Positions 11,501 to 22,568 of a stretch of DNA of 64,000 nucleotides are shown piece by piece; position 1 is the stretch's first letter, and the number at the start of each line of letters is the position of its first letter. Made by a program: the position numbers and the translations under genes. Where the stretch lies: contig OU015523.1 in the NCBI GenBank assembly GCA_907165065.1, forward strand, positions 16,553,834 through 16,617,833, written 5' to 3'. Under the pieces are notes generated by a model. It had not been told where the DNA came from. It searched no databases and saw nothing but the letters and a program-made list of their open reading frames with translations. This DNA is from Caprimulgus europaeus. Its lineage: Eukaryota > Chordata > Aves > Caprimulgiformes > Caprimulgidae.

Positions 11501-14500
11501 GGAAACGACATCTACTTTAAAAGGTATTTACATATCAGGCTGCTTTATCTTCTTACACTGTTGTATTGGGTTTGCGTGGCAAGGTTTGGGTAGTGGGGGG
11601 GTGGGACATAGGGGTGGCTTCTGTGGGAAGCTGCCAGAAGCTTCCCCCATGTCTGACACAGCCAATGCCAGCAGCTCCAAGATGGACTCACCGCTGGCCA
11701 AGGCCGAGCCCATCAGTAACTCCTCTGTGATAACAGAACTAAGAAAAAAAAGGGAAAGGGGAAAAAAAACTGCACACTGGTAGATGGAGAGAGGAGTGAA
11801 GATGTGAGAGAAACAATGCTGCAGACACCAAGGTCAGTGAAGAAGGAGGGGCAGGAGGTGCTCCAGGCACCGGAGCAGAGATTCCCCTGTAACCCGTGGT
11901 GCAGACCATGGTGAGGCAGGCTGTCCCCCTGCAGCCCATGGAGGTCCATGGTGGAGCAGATGACCACCTGTAGCCCGTGGAGGACCCCACGCCGGAGCAG
12001 GTGGATGCCCGAAGGAGGCTGTGACCCCGCGGGAAGCCCGCGCTGGAGCAGGTTCCTGTCAGGACCTGTGGCCTGTGGAGAGAGGAGCCCACGCCGGAGC
12101 AGGTTTGCTGGCAGGACTTGTGACCCCGTGGGGGACCCGCGCTGGAGCAGTCCCTTCCTGAAGGACTGCACCCCATGGAATGGACCCAGACTGGAGCAGT
12201 TCGTGAAGAGCTGTCAGTCATGGGAAGGACTCACGCTGGAGCAGTTCGTGGAGGACTGTCTCCCGTGAGAGGGACCCCACGCTGGTGCGGGGGAAGGAGA
12301 CCTCCCCCTGAGGAGGAAGCAGCGGCAGAAACAACGTGTGATGAACTGACCCCAACCCCATTCCCTGTCCCCCTGTGCTGCTGGGGGGAGGAGGTAGAAG
12401 TCAGAAGAGAAGTTAAGCCCGGGAAGCAGGGAGGGGTGGGGGGAGGTGCTTTAAGATTTGGTTTTACTTCTCATTATGCTGTTGGCTGATTGGCAATAAA
12501 TTAAATTTGCTTTTTTCCCCAAGTTGAGTCTGTTTTGCCCCTGCCAGTGATTGGTGAGTGATCTCCCTCTCTCTCTCTGTCCTTATCTCCACCCACGAGC
12601 CTTTCGTTATATTTTTCTCCCCCTGCCCAGTTGAGGAGGGGAAGTGATAGAGTGGGCTTTGGTGGGCATCTGGCATCCAGCCAGGGTCAACCCACCACAA
12701 CTGCTTTGCTAATTGCTCTTTATGATTCCCTCCTCTTTCTTGGCCCTTAAGGTAAGTATTACAACACAGCCTCTACTACACTGCTACTGCCAACTTCAGA
12801 GGTGATGTGCACATGGCTGCAGACGGCATTTTGATTTCTAGATGGACGTGAATCTAAACAGGTAAACAAATTGCCAGGGCTAAAAAAGTATCCATCATGG
12901 CAATTTACATGCTAGACAAACAAAAGTGCAATGCTTATTGTTATTTTTGGTTTACCATTAGCCTAATTTAAAAATACCCAAACCCCACCACACAACCTCT
13001 CTCATAGACTATTTTTTTTCCTGGCTGAATTTGCTCCTGTCGTAGCATCGCAGGAGAATTGCAGAGGTTGGAAGGGGCCTCTGGAGATCAGGTAGCCCAG
13101 CTCCTCTGCTCACAGAAGGGTCTGCTAGAGCAAGTTGCTGAGGACCATTCCCATTCAGGTTCCAAGCATCAACAAAGACAAGACTCTACAGCCTTTCTGG
13201 GCAGCCTGTTGCAGTATTTGAGCACTTTCACAGTAAAAAAGCTTTTTCACATGTTTAAATGTGTTTCCTGTATTTCAGTTTGTGCCTGTTGCCTCTTGCC
13301 TTTCACTGAGAAGAATCTGGCTTCACCTTCTTTGCATCCCTCCACCAGGCACGTATACACATCAACAAGATCCCCCTCTGCCTCCTCTGCTCCAGGCTGA
13401 GCAGTCCCAGCACTCTCACCCTCCCTTCACATATCAGATGCTGCAATCCCTTAATCATCTTGATGACCCCTGTTGTGCTATCCTTCCAGCAGATACCAGG
13501 GTGATTAAAGTCTTCCATGAGGACCAGGGCCTGTATACATGAGGCTTCTTCCAGTTGTCTGAGAAAAGTTTCAACTGTCATTTGCTAGGACTATGATACA
13601 TTTCCCAAAAATATGACATTATCTATATAAACACACAAAAGAGTGTTGTTCTAGGCAGATGTAGTCTCTCATGTGCTCTACTAGCATTTTCTACCTCTGG
13701 AATTTTAACTCTTTCTCGCTCTGTCCCCTTTATCTCCTCTCCTAGAAAAGACAATCAAGTAATGGGAAGGCCTATCAAGTTTTAATTATGCATCACTACC
13801 TTGAGACTTCTGCTATGGGTGCTCCATAGAAATGCAGCAAACAGGTGGAATGGTCAGCAAGGAGGTCCCATAAACCAAGGCAACAGCAGGGAGGAGCCCT
13901 TCCCACTTAGGCTTTCAGGCTGCACTGCCAGTCACCACCAGTATCACACCTCCCCTGTTCCAGCAGCCTGGTAAGGTTTGGGAACTGACTGCCCACCCAC
14001 ACATCCATGTCTGTGCACCCCACTGCTTGCTTATGCACCCTGCAATTCCCCTGCGCCACTGGAGAGGCAGACACTGAAGAAGCCAGAGCTGTAACCAGGA
14101 CAGTGCTGCCCACTCAACCCTCCTCATGCAGAGAGCTGGCAGGGCCCAGGCATACATTGCTCCCAGGTGATATCATCTGTAAAAATGCACCTCTGTAACA
14201 GTGTTCAACCACCTTTTCCCTAAGGACAGGAGAATATCAGCTTCTCTGAGATTTTTAAAACTGGACTGAAGAAACCATACAATAGAAATGGTCATTAGGA
14301 AAGGATGTTGTATGGGTCCCAGGGAGCTAGCTTAGCTATGTTAGAGAAGTTGTTTCCACTCTTGCCTTCAAAGTTTGAATTTATAAACCTTTTCCTAAAG
14401 AATCTAAACCCAAGTTGTAGTTTATATAACTAAACGTAAGGTACTTGCTCTCCATAGGAGCATGGCTGCCAAGATCAGCATGCACTGCATCACCATAGAG

Positions 14501-17500
14501 GATATCCCCCTGGAATTAAAAGCAAACTCACAAAAACCCCCAAGAAACCCACAGAAAACCCACATTCCTGCCCAGGACGTTTTGCATTAATGCAGAACAT
14601 GTGTGACTTCAGTTTTCTCAACCCCGTCTGAGCAACATGTCTCAGTATGCTCACCTCAACCTAAGCAAAACACTGAGGTCACCCAACTGGGATTTCAGCC
14701 TGCGGTCCCAGCTCAGTCTAGGTATCATCCTTGAGCTCAGGATCTGAATTCCTTCAAACGTACCCATGAATTCCCTGGAAGTAGGGCATTACCATCTCCA
14801 TTTCACAGATGTGCAAACAGAGGCAGTGATACAGCAAAGAAAGTATGAATCTAATTCAAACCACCAGTATCCTAGTGAATGCTGGTGCAGGGTATTCACA
14901 ACAAAAACATTTTGTCAGTGTAAGATTCTTTAAAGCCAAAGCTTAAAGCTGATTCAAACAGCTCCTTTCCACAAACAGGAGCAACTTGAGGAAATTAGTA
15001 GTAAAAAGACTCCTTATTAAAGGAAAAAAAAAATATGCATCTGCATGCTTAGCAAAGCTAGACACTTTCAGTAACTGAGGCACAGGAGGTTAAGTGAAGC
15101 ACCTGAAGCTTTATGCCACGTTATTAGCTTGGATTCCACATGCTTATCAATTAACCAAAGCAACAGTTCTGATGGTGCAGGACCATCCTGTAGCCTTCAG
15201 CATTCTCTCTGCAAGACACAGTGCTCCAAAAACTTGTCACGAGCCTAGTTCACCTGTGCTTGTTCCCATTTCCACTGAATAACTGGAAAGTGAGTATTAT
15301 CCTGTTTCAGAATTTGCACATCCCACCTCTTTCTCGTATATTTAACAAAGGAAACCCATGAGTGAAGCAGAGCTTTACTTCAAAGTACTTAGAGGTCAGC
15401 TTTTGAAAAGCCCACTTCTAATTAATATTTAGAGTGACATGACCTAAAGGTGAATCTTGAAAGAAACAAGTTCAATTAAAACATTCTAATCATTAAATTC
15501 ACCAGGTTCAGGAGCCTTTCTTCTCTGAAGTGGACTGAGCTCGACTTTTCACTTTAAATCATTTATATCACACTGATACTTAGGGGACCGATTTAAAAAT
15601 CAGAATGATCCTGTATTAGACACTGTCCAGCCAAATAATTAAAGGACAACACCATCCCTTGGCAAATTCTCACACTTAAGATCTCAATATCAGATGTTAC
15701 CTCTTCACCAGCAAAAGGTAACTGGCAAGTTTTATGGTTTCATTAGCACAATAGTAAGATCACACCATCAAATCACAGGACCAGGAGACTACAAATATAT
15801 TTCCATCTCTGACAGAAGGTCTCTGTGCAACTTCTGGCATGCTGCTTTCCCCTCAGAACACCCTTTACTTCACCCCAGAAACCAGAACGATGACAATGAT
15901 CATTTGTAGGTGACCATGGGGCTGACTTCAGAGATATCCATACAGCTACCTTTTGTCAGAAGGCACACCAGAGAGGTGAAGCGTTACCACCAGAAACCTG
16001 GTGTCAGGAGGAAGGGTAGATACCAGCACACAGCTCCATCACAAGAACAACATTAGCAGTAACGTGGCATTTCCCACTTGGTACTCTTTCCATATTCCTG
16101 GTTTCCTACCTGTATCCAGTATTGTTCCTGCCAACTACAAGGTGCTTTGGTTGTCTGTCACACATATAAATGTTAAAGTCATTTTCTGGCACCAGATCCA
16201 CATCATGGAAAATGAAACAGTCCCAGTTCGCTTCTTTTAGGGCCTCTAGGTATCCTACATTCAGTAGTTTAGCTCGATTAAATTTGGTGCTGCCAGCCTG
16301 TGGAAGAGAATGGGAAAAAAAGCCTCTGAAGAAGGTGTCAAACCTTTTGAACCAGAACTGTTCCCAGGCATTTGTTGTAATCACATAGCTCACAACCGCA
16401 TTCGTGTGCCACAGCCTTTACGGCAGTACCTGCACAAAGAGCTCCCCCATTAGATACAGCAGCAGAGTGGCCAGTGATGCAAGGCACTTCTTCAGTCTCT
16501 GCTTCCCATGAACAAACACAGCCAGGGCCAGGAGAGCCTACAGTGACCTGGGCACCACAAGTATGCACACTGCAATGTCACTACTAGTGCTGCTCCTGTC
16601 CTGGAGTTCCCATCAGGCTACATAATGCAAGAAGTATTGGTAAACAGTTTAGACACTGGACCTCCATGCAACTGTGCCAGTAAGGCTTATAGAAGTTTGG
16701 TTTTTTACAAAAAAAACCAAAAAACAAACAACAACAAAAAACCCAACCCACACCACACAACAAAAAACCTCCCAAAAAACCCCACACAACTCCTGTACTA
16801 ATTGGTTTATAGATGTCAGAGCACCTGCCAGAGGTGACTTATGCTTGTCCCCTCAGTTTAGAGGATAGCAATGCTTGAAGAGCTCACTGCATTTCCTTAG
16901 GTCACACGGTAGGTGGCAGAGTGGGAAATAAAAAGCAGGTCTCCTCATTTTTAACTCCTATCTATAACCTAATTACTGTGCTGCACAGGGACTCGCCCTA
17001 GCACAGAGCTTTACTTGACTTTTACTTGTCTTCCCTGTTTGCCTTTGCTGTAAGTTAGTGCACCTTTGCTTTTCAAAAACATCATTTTTCACTTTTGAGG
17101 TATACATATATATACACACACCTGGCAGTTTTATAAGCTTACCATGACACTGTTCACTCTGGAGCAACAGGTGTGCATTTGTCTTGCCATTTTTTTCTAC
17201 TGGGTTGTACACACACACCAGCCTGTAGAAGGCTTTCAGCTCCTGAGAACAAGGCAGTGAGCTGCCTCAAGTTCCCACCTGGGAGTTGGAGGGCCAAGCC
17301 CTGTGCTCCCAGAAATGCATAGGACAGTCATTTTTCAGAATTGAAAGAGTAAAACCAATTTTTTTTCAAGACAAAGAGGTCATTTGCTAGAAGCTGCCTG
17401 GACAGAAAGAGGCTCCATAGAAGATTAAAAAGAAGCTGGCCTCCCCAGACTGAGAGAAGGTTAGCTGTAGGGAAAGCAGTTGTACATAAACCACGTTTTA

Positions 17501-20500
17501 TTGTTCTAAAACGTAATGCTTTGCTCTGAAGCGGCAATTTGTTCACCATCACCAACAGCTATCTGCTCCTGCACAAAGATTTATGGGATTTACGGCTCCA
17601 TGCCTGCAATTAAGGAAAAACAGCCCAGTGGCCACTCTGAAAAATTGAGAGGGATAATCAATTGCTTCCTTTCTCAGTTAAGGAAGTAACTTTCCAATAA
17701 AAAATTACATACAATTCACCCAAAATCTATGATGGCAAACTCCTGAGGTTGGTGGCTTGTCTGTTTGTTTTAAAGTGACCTGTATATTAAAATATCCATC
17801 AGATACTTCTGATGATGATGAAAACACAGGCTATTGAGTGAACAGAGCAATGCAGATGATTGATAAAGAACATACAGAGAACCTCACGTGTATTGGGTAT
17901 CAGTCAGGGCAGCCCACTTCCTGCTCACAGGTAGCTGAAACTGCTTTCCAGAAGGGCACTGCTCAGTGTTAGAGCACACGCTGAACAAACAGCAAAGTTT
18001 ACTCTCATCTTTTATTGAGGAGACAATCGCCCTCCTTCCTTCTTGCTACGGAAGGAGAACTGACCACAAGACAAACTTATGTTAGGAAAGAAATTATTCA
18101 CCCTTTAAGGATTATAAACTCACCTTTTTTTTCTTTTCAGTACTTCATTCACCTATACACACATTTGTGCAGGGAAACACTATTTTCAGCAGCCCATAAA
18201 GAAGAGATCTGGACTATGCCCTTCAACAGCTCATAGAGAGAAATGAAAATTTGATCTTGAGTCTTAATCTTCCTCCAAAGTAAGCTCTGGGTATTTTAAT
18301 AGTTAAATCCTGTTTTGAAGTATCTTTTGGGGAAAGACAGATTTAAAAGAACTAATAGCCTGACAAATGGAGAGTGAAAATGGATTTGCCATAAAAGAGT
18401 TTTGTTAGACCCACTTTCCACTCTTCAAGTATGCTTATCTACATGGAAAGGCAAAGCAAATGTTTCCAATCTCTCAAGTAAAGACTCTGCTAGAACAAGT
18501 CCAGACTAGACATTGCTGCTTACATCAAACAAAGCTTTCATACTTCTGTATTACCTTTTGCTAATATGACAACAGTCGTTCTCCACCTCACATACTCCAG
18601 TAAGTGCAGAACACATGCCCGTTCTCCCCGTGATTTATTGCTAACCGCTGCTTGCTGGATGGAGCAAGCCATTATATGTACGATTACAGTGCATACTAAT
18701 GCAGGAAAAAAGCCTCCTTTTTTCCACTCTATGGGCCACATAATGACTCTAAACAATGAAAGAACAGTCTATTCCAGCTGAAAGTATATACCCTGCCATG
18801 ACTTCTGTTGCTGTTTCATCGTGCCATTGAGCACAAGTGTAAGCTTTCACCTAAAATGCTTTGCTTCATACTGGTTAATTGACTCGAGCCTCTTTAAACA
18901 GAAGGGAAGAGAAACTATACTGCTTGATCACCTTTTCTCCTGCTGTCTGAAAAATTTGTTTAGAGTCAAAGCAGGACATGGAAGTAAATGATAGTAAAAG
19001 AAAGCAAGCACAACAAAAGATCAAGAAAAAGACAACATATTACAAAACAAAAAATCTATACTGCTTTTAGCTCATGTGACCAGAACATAAGCATCTTAGA
19101 TGAAAGGATATGGCACAAGTTTGTATGCTCAAGTTTTAGCTATGTACTCAGCAGAGCTAGAAAGAATGCAAATAAAATAACTAATAAATCTTTCAGGAAC
19201 CAAATGCCCTGCCATAACTATTTCTTCCCACAGCCCTTGCTGGGCAAGTAAAGCACCTACAAGCAGTAGCTGGCATGTGTAGTTTGGGACAGCAGAAGTA
19301 ACTACAACCACATGGTAAACACAGCTTACTAAGCGTGGCAGCCAGTAAGCAGATGGGAAAGAAGAGCTAGATCCAAACTGAGGCCTTCGATCCAAACAAC
19401 TCCAAATTTGAAGACAGAAAACATGTCAGCCTAGTTACCTGCAAGAGAAGTGAGCTGCATAAGTAATGTAAAAGATGCCCACCTTGAATGCTAACTCAGA
19501 AATACTACATTACTTGGACAGAGAAATGGACACCAATTAAAGACACTGTTTGTTAACACTTCCCAGCTTTGCTAACAGCAGCTGAGACCCTGCAGTGCCA
19601 CCAGCAATGGCTGCATGCACCGCTGCATCCCCCAGGAAGCAGAAGGGTTTGAAGCAGGCTTGGAGGACTGATGTTAGCAGAGGCAGCAGCATGCCTCCCC
19701 TCTTACTGCAGAGCACTGACATCACCCCCATCTCTGCACAGCTGCCTCACCTGGTGAATGATGTAGATGCCATAGTCCAGCTGCTGCCTTTGTAGGAAGG
19801 GATGGAGGTGCTCCAGGAGGTACAGCAGGTGCTTCTCTCGATTGCGGTGTGGGATGAGGATGGCCACACGCTGCAATGCTGAGCACTCCGTAGGATGATA
19901 TCGGCCCTTGGCTACCTGAGGGTTCTCTTTTTGCACTTCTTCTAGTGTGAGAGATGCTTTGAAGGTGAGTTTGCTGGCACCTCCTGCAGGAGAAGCACAG
20001 GGAGCTTGCTTGAGTCATTTCTGGCTGTGGCTAGTCCAGTCACCTGATGAGGCACTCTGACACCAGCATAAGAAGCTCAGGTTCAAGCCCCAGTTGGTTT
20101 CCCTGCCTTTCCAAGATAAAAAGTAGTGTGTCCTGGTTTCGCTGAGATAGACTCTTAGAATTAATTCTCAGTCAGAAAAGCTGCATTTTAAGAAGACTGC
20201 AGCACCCAATTTGGTGAGAATAGAGCTGATAAGACACTTTTAGTTTGTGGCCACCCATGGTACGCAGGTTTCTAGAGTGATCAAGGTTTAGAGTTAGCCA
20301 GGTGCTAGGGCTGGGAGGAGTGAAAGGCAGGGCAGCTGACCCAAGCTGGCCAACAGAAGTACTCCATACCATAAACATCACACTCTATACATTGGAAAGC
20401 TTGCTAGGGGTGGCCCTCCTTCTCAGTGTTCATCAGCCCTGGAGGGTCTCAGCCATCATTCTGCTCCCAAGGCCTACTCTCCTGCTTACTCTGACTGTCA

Positions 20501-22356
20501 CGCTTTTGTTGGCCGAGTATAATTTTGTTTATTTTATATTAGTACTAATATTAGTTCTTCTTATTATTTAATTAAATCTGTTTTCATTTCAACCCACAGG
20601 TCTCCTTTCCTTTTCCCAATTCCCCTTCTCAGGCAGGGTGAGGTCATTGGGCGATTGAAAATCTGACTAAACCAAGACATAGAGCTACAAGGATGTTATG
20701 CAGGCAATGGAAGGAGAGGGTATCAAGTGTTTAGTTGCTTAAACTGATTAGAGAGTAGTGATGATGATAAATATATATTAAAGAAAAAAAATCTCAAGTT
20801 CCACCCTACTGCAGGAGGATTGGCCAGAGCTGCCAGGGCAAAGCAGAGGAGAGGGAAGTGGAAAGACACACAAGACTAGCTGTGAGAAGTCATCTCTACT
20901 TAGAGCATGAATAAAAGCATCACAGGCTTAAAGCTACAAATTTGTAAGATAAAATGTACCAAGGCTTTCTGTAGCCAAATGAAGCTTTCATCACTTCTCT
21001 TGCACTGAGCTATTATTTCAGCCCCTCCGGACTCGGCAAACCCGTGGAAGAGAACAATGCAGGCAACTGTGACGGCTACAACCGCGCTGTGTTTGCTTAG
21101 GCAAATATGTCTTGGGGGCAAGGGCGGGGGTGTGCTGCTAGAGAGCAGCTTTTTGGACTACATCAGGGAGAAGGGAAGAATCCAGCTTCCCAAACAAATC
21201 CCTAACCAGGTTTACAAAAAGGAAGAAGAAATGACACAACACAGCAAAGCAGAAACCTGGCACTCCTAGCAAAACCAAGACAAAAAAAAAAAAGAGGACT
21301 AATGAAAACCAAGGAACCAGTCACTTATTTGAACCTTCAACATAAATAGTGCTAACCCAAATGCAGCTGCCAAGTCCTGCAGCTGTCAAGATAGAGAGAC
21401 AAAAGTACATCTAATAATGAAAAGGCAAAATATTGAGGAAAGGTGAAAAGACTTGTGGTTGAGATAAAAATAGTTTAATAAAAAAAGCAAAAGCTGCATG
21501 CATGAGCAAGGCAAAAAGAGAAACTCATTCATTACTTCCCATGGGTAGGCAGATGTCCAGACGTGTCCTGGGAAGCAGGGCTTCAGCACATACTGCAGTT
21601 GTTGGGAAAGCAAACACTGTAACGATGAACCCCCTCTTCCTCCTTTCCCTGAGCTTTCATTGCTGAGCACAATAAACAGTATGGTCATATGGTATAGAAT
21701 ATCCCTGCAGTCAGTTTGGGTCAGCTGTCCTGGCTGTATCCACGCCCTACCTCTTGCCCACCCCCAGCCCACCAGATTTTAGGGGACCAGGAAGTGAAAG
21801 ACAAAGCCTCAGCAGCATGCAAATGCTGTTTGGCAGTAGAGAGGTCACTGGTGCGTTACCAAAGCTGTTTTAGCCACAACTGCAAAGCACAGCACCATAC
21901 AGGCTGCTATCCCAGCCAGACCCAACACAGGCACTCTTCCTTACCCAGAAGTGCTTATGCACCTGGTTACATGGCATTTGTTTCACAGGAGAAGTGTATA
22001 ACTGCAAAAGGGCTAGGAAGAAAACCAAGTCAGCAATACCAAAGCAGATGTGACTTGTTAGAAAGGAGAGGAAAGCACCATCACTTACGCAGGTAGGGAG
22101 ACAAAGCTGGGCAGGGACCCTGCAATGACTTCACCGTGGAAACTTTCACAGTTGATTCAATCTTCTCTTCCTTTTGACTGTCCTCCTGGTTAGTTACCTT
22201 TCTGAAATCCTCCACCATGCTCTTAGCTTTAAACATTTCCTGTCTGGAGTCCACAAAGTAACCGAACATGGCCCACAGCACCATCAAACATAAAGTGACA
22301 ATCACCAACACTTTGAACTTATAGAAGATGTGGAAGACATACAAGCTCAAGGCCAT
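8416..22356 (-). CDS. B4GALT4: Beta-1,4-galactosyltransferase 4, complete coding region
   Basis: Six coding exons, in transcript order 22356-22089, 19983-19751, 16297-16110, 10941-10819, 9115-9011 and 8557-8416, give 352 residues (human about 344). The protein is a type II Golgi enzyme that adds galactose in beta-1,4 linkage to GlcNAc. Mammalian B4GALT4 favours 6-sulfo-GlcNAc (keratan sulfate) and glycolipid acceptors. Seen here: a short cytoplasmic N-terminus ([15 protein letters not shown]), a membrane anchor at about residues 14-34, [87 protein letters not shown] and [11 protein letters not shown]. All catalytic and metal-binding residues are intact. The start at 22356 has a strong context (GCCATGG) and is preceded in frame by a stop. 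The C-terminus SMQPKIS differs from the human FWFGA ending. The human neighbour TMEM39A follows upstream. Confidence 0.96.
8558..9010 (-). other. B4GALT4: B4GALT4 intron 5
   Basis: 453 bp GT-AG intron (GTGAGT donor). Nothing else recognisable. Confidence 0.85.
9011..9115 (-). CDS. B4GALT4: B4GALT4 coding exon 5
   Basis: 105 bp, phase 2 in and 2 out, acceptor TTCCAG, donor AG/GTGAGT. It encodes [18 protein letters not shown], then [16 protein letters not shown]. The metal-ligand Met and His are both present, unlike the paralog at 5092-5196. Confidence 0.92.
9116..10818 (-). other. B4GALT4: B4GALT4 intron 4
   Basis: 1.7 kb GT-AG intron with an A-rich stretch near 9172-9213 and a poly-purine stretch near 10553-10590. 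No LTR or CR1 was recognised. The long open frame 8872-9456 on the plus strand lies antisense across exon 5 and is not a gene. Confidence 0.8.
10819..10941 (-). CDS. B4GALT4: B4GALT4 coding exon 4 (catalytic motif)
   Basis: 123 bp, phases 2 and 2. It encodes [37 protein letters not shown] and LRIR. This carries the intact catalytic Asp and flexible-loop Trp of the family. The acceptor is TTCTAG and the donor AG/GTAATA. Confidence 0.95.
11562..12699 (+). mobile_element. Solo LTR, avian endogenous-retrovirus type, about 1.1 kb
   Basis: It starts TGTATTGGGTTTGCG and ends CAACCCACCACA, so it has TG...CA termini. Flanking 5-mers are ACTGT (11557-11561) and ACTGC (12700-12704), a 5-bp target duplication with one mismatch. 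An AATAAA lies at 12495-12500, followed by a pyrimidine-rich stretch, as expected for R/U5. The middle (about 11860-12290) is a GC-rich degenerate tandem array whose recurring core is CTGGAGCAG or CCGGAGCAG. No internal retroviral genes remain, so it is a solo LTR. Open frames inside it are by-products of the array. It lies antisense to B4GALT4 in intron 3. The family was recognised from general resemblance to LTRs common in bird genomes. Confidence 0.85.
13043..13581 (-). mobile_element. CR1 LINE fragment with an internal deletion
   Basis: The minus strand from about 13570 reads an endonuclease-like stretch ([20 protein letters not shown]), which matches the CR1 ORF2 pattern MGDFNHPDICW. It then jumps into the CR1 3' end: GLQHL...[18 protein letters not shown], the Pol tail, and finally the 3' UTR-like AGGTTGGAAGGGGCC complement near 13065. 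The reverse-transcriptase region between the two is missing. The sequence is old and divergent. Confidence 0.75.
16110..16297 (-). CDS. B4GALT4: B4GALT4 coding exon 3
   Basis: 188 bp, phase 0 in and 2 out. It encodes [40 protein letters not shown] and [13 protein letters not shown]. It holds the DVD metal motif, the second disulfide Cys and an NNT sequon. The acceptor is TTCCACAG and the donor AG/GTAGGA. Confidence 0.95.
16298..19750 (-). other. B4GALT4: B4GALT4 intron 2
   Basis: 3.45 kb GT-AG intron. A/C-rich low-complexity sequence is at about 16706-16790 and a short TATA/CACA microsatellite at 17101-17122. No other repeat family or exon was recognised. Confidence 0.8.
19751..19983 (-). 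CDS. B4GALT4: B4GALT4 coding exon 2
   Basis: 233 bp, phase 1 in and 0 out, acceptor CTCCTGCAG, donor CAG/GTGAGG. It encodes [47 protein letters not shown] and [18 protein letters not shown]. The two UDP-binding arginines in HRNR are intact. Confidence 0.95.
19984..22088 (-). other. B4GALT4: B4GALT4 intron 1 (between coding exons 1 and 2)
   Basis: 2.1 kb GT-AG intron containing the LTR at 20129-20679. The remainder shows nothing recognisable apart from a short A-run at 21280-21292. Confidence 0.8.
20129..20679 (+). mobile_element. Solo LTR, avian ERVL-like type
   Basis: It begins TGTCCTGGTTTCGCTG and ends CTAAACCAAGACA (TG...CA). Flanking 5-mers TAGTG (20124-20128) and TAGAG (20680-20684) are a 5-bp duplication with one mismatch. 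A 5-bp duplication fits ERVL-type elements. It has an internal CCATACCATA motif and an AT-rich stretch near 20518-20580. No internal genes. Confidence 0.8.
22089..22356 (-). CDS. B4GALT4: B4GALT4 coding exon 1 (membrane anchor)
   Basis: It encodes residues 1-89 plus one base: [15 protein letters not shown], the hydrophobic anchor [19 protein letters not shown], a charged stem rich in K, E and D, and CPALSPYLR. The donor is C/GTAAGT at 22089/22088. The same exon extends as 5' UTR to 22568. Confidence 0.93.
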
Positions 22357-22568
22357 GGCTCTCCCTGGTCCACAAACTGCTTCCTCTGCTCTGATGCCAA
22401 GGCCAGCCACTACACACACAGTGGGGATGAAACTAAAGGTCCTGAGAAGAACGTCACAGTACGGAAGGAAAGCTGGAGGTAGGGAGGGCTGCTGCGCTTC
22501 CTCTGGTTTCACAATTCACAGAGCCATGGTGCTGTTTGCTCTTCAAGTGTCAGACAACACGACTTAAC
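22357..22568 (-). promoter_or_regulatory. B4GALT4: B4GALT4 5' UTR segment with a three-codon uORF
   Basis: Exon sequence upstream of the start, bounded by a strong acceptor (TTTTTCTTTTGTCCAG before 22568). It holds ATG GCT CTG TGA at 22527-22516, a minimal upstream ORF. Its TGA is in frame with the main ATG, which excludes an upstream-initiated extension. The frame is otherwise open from that stop to the main start. Confidence 0.7.

Larger units (their letters stand above)
10942..16109 (-). other. B4GALT4: B4GALT4 intron 3 (5.2 kb, holds an LTR and a CR1)
   Basis: The intron contains a solo LTR (11562-12699) and a CR1 fragment (13043-13581), described separately. Flanks 10942-11561, 12700-13042 and 13582-16109 show no recognisable feature. 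Confidence 0.8.

Noticed and set aside
11713-12268. Several overlapping open frames of 100-160 aa on both strands
   Set aside because: They are frames through the repetitive interior of an LTR, with repeated Leu-Arg-Arg-Gly or similar peptides arising from the tandem array.
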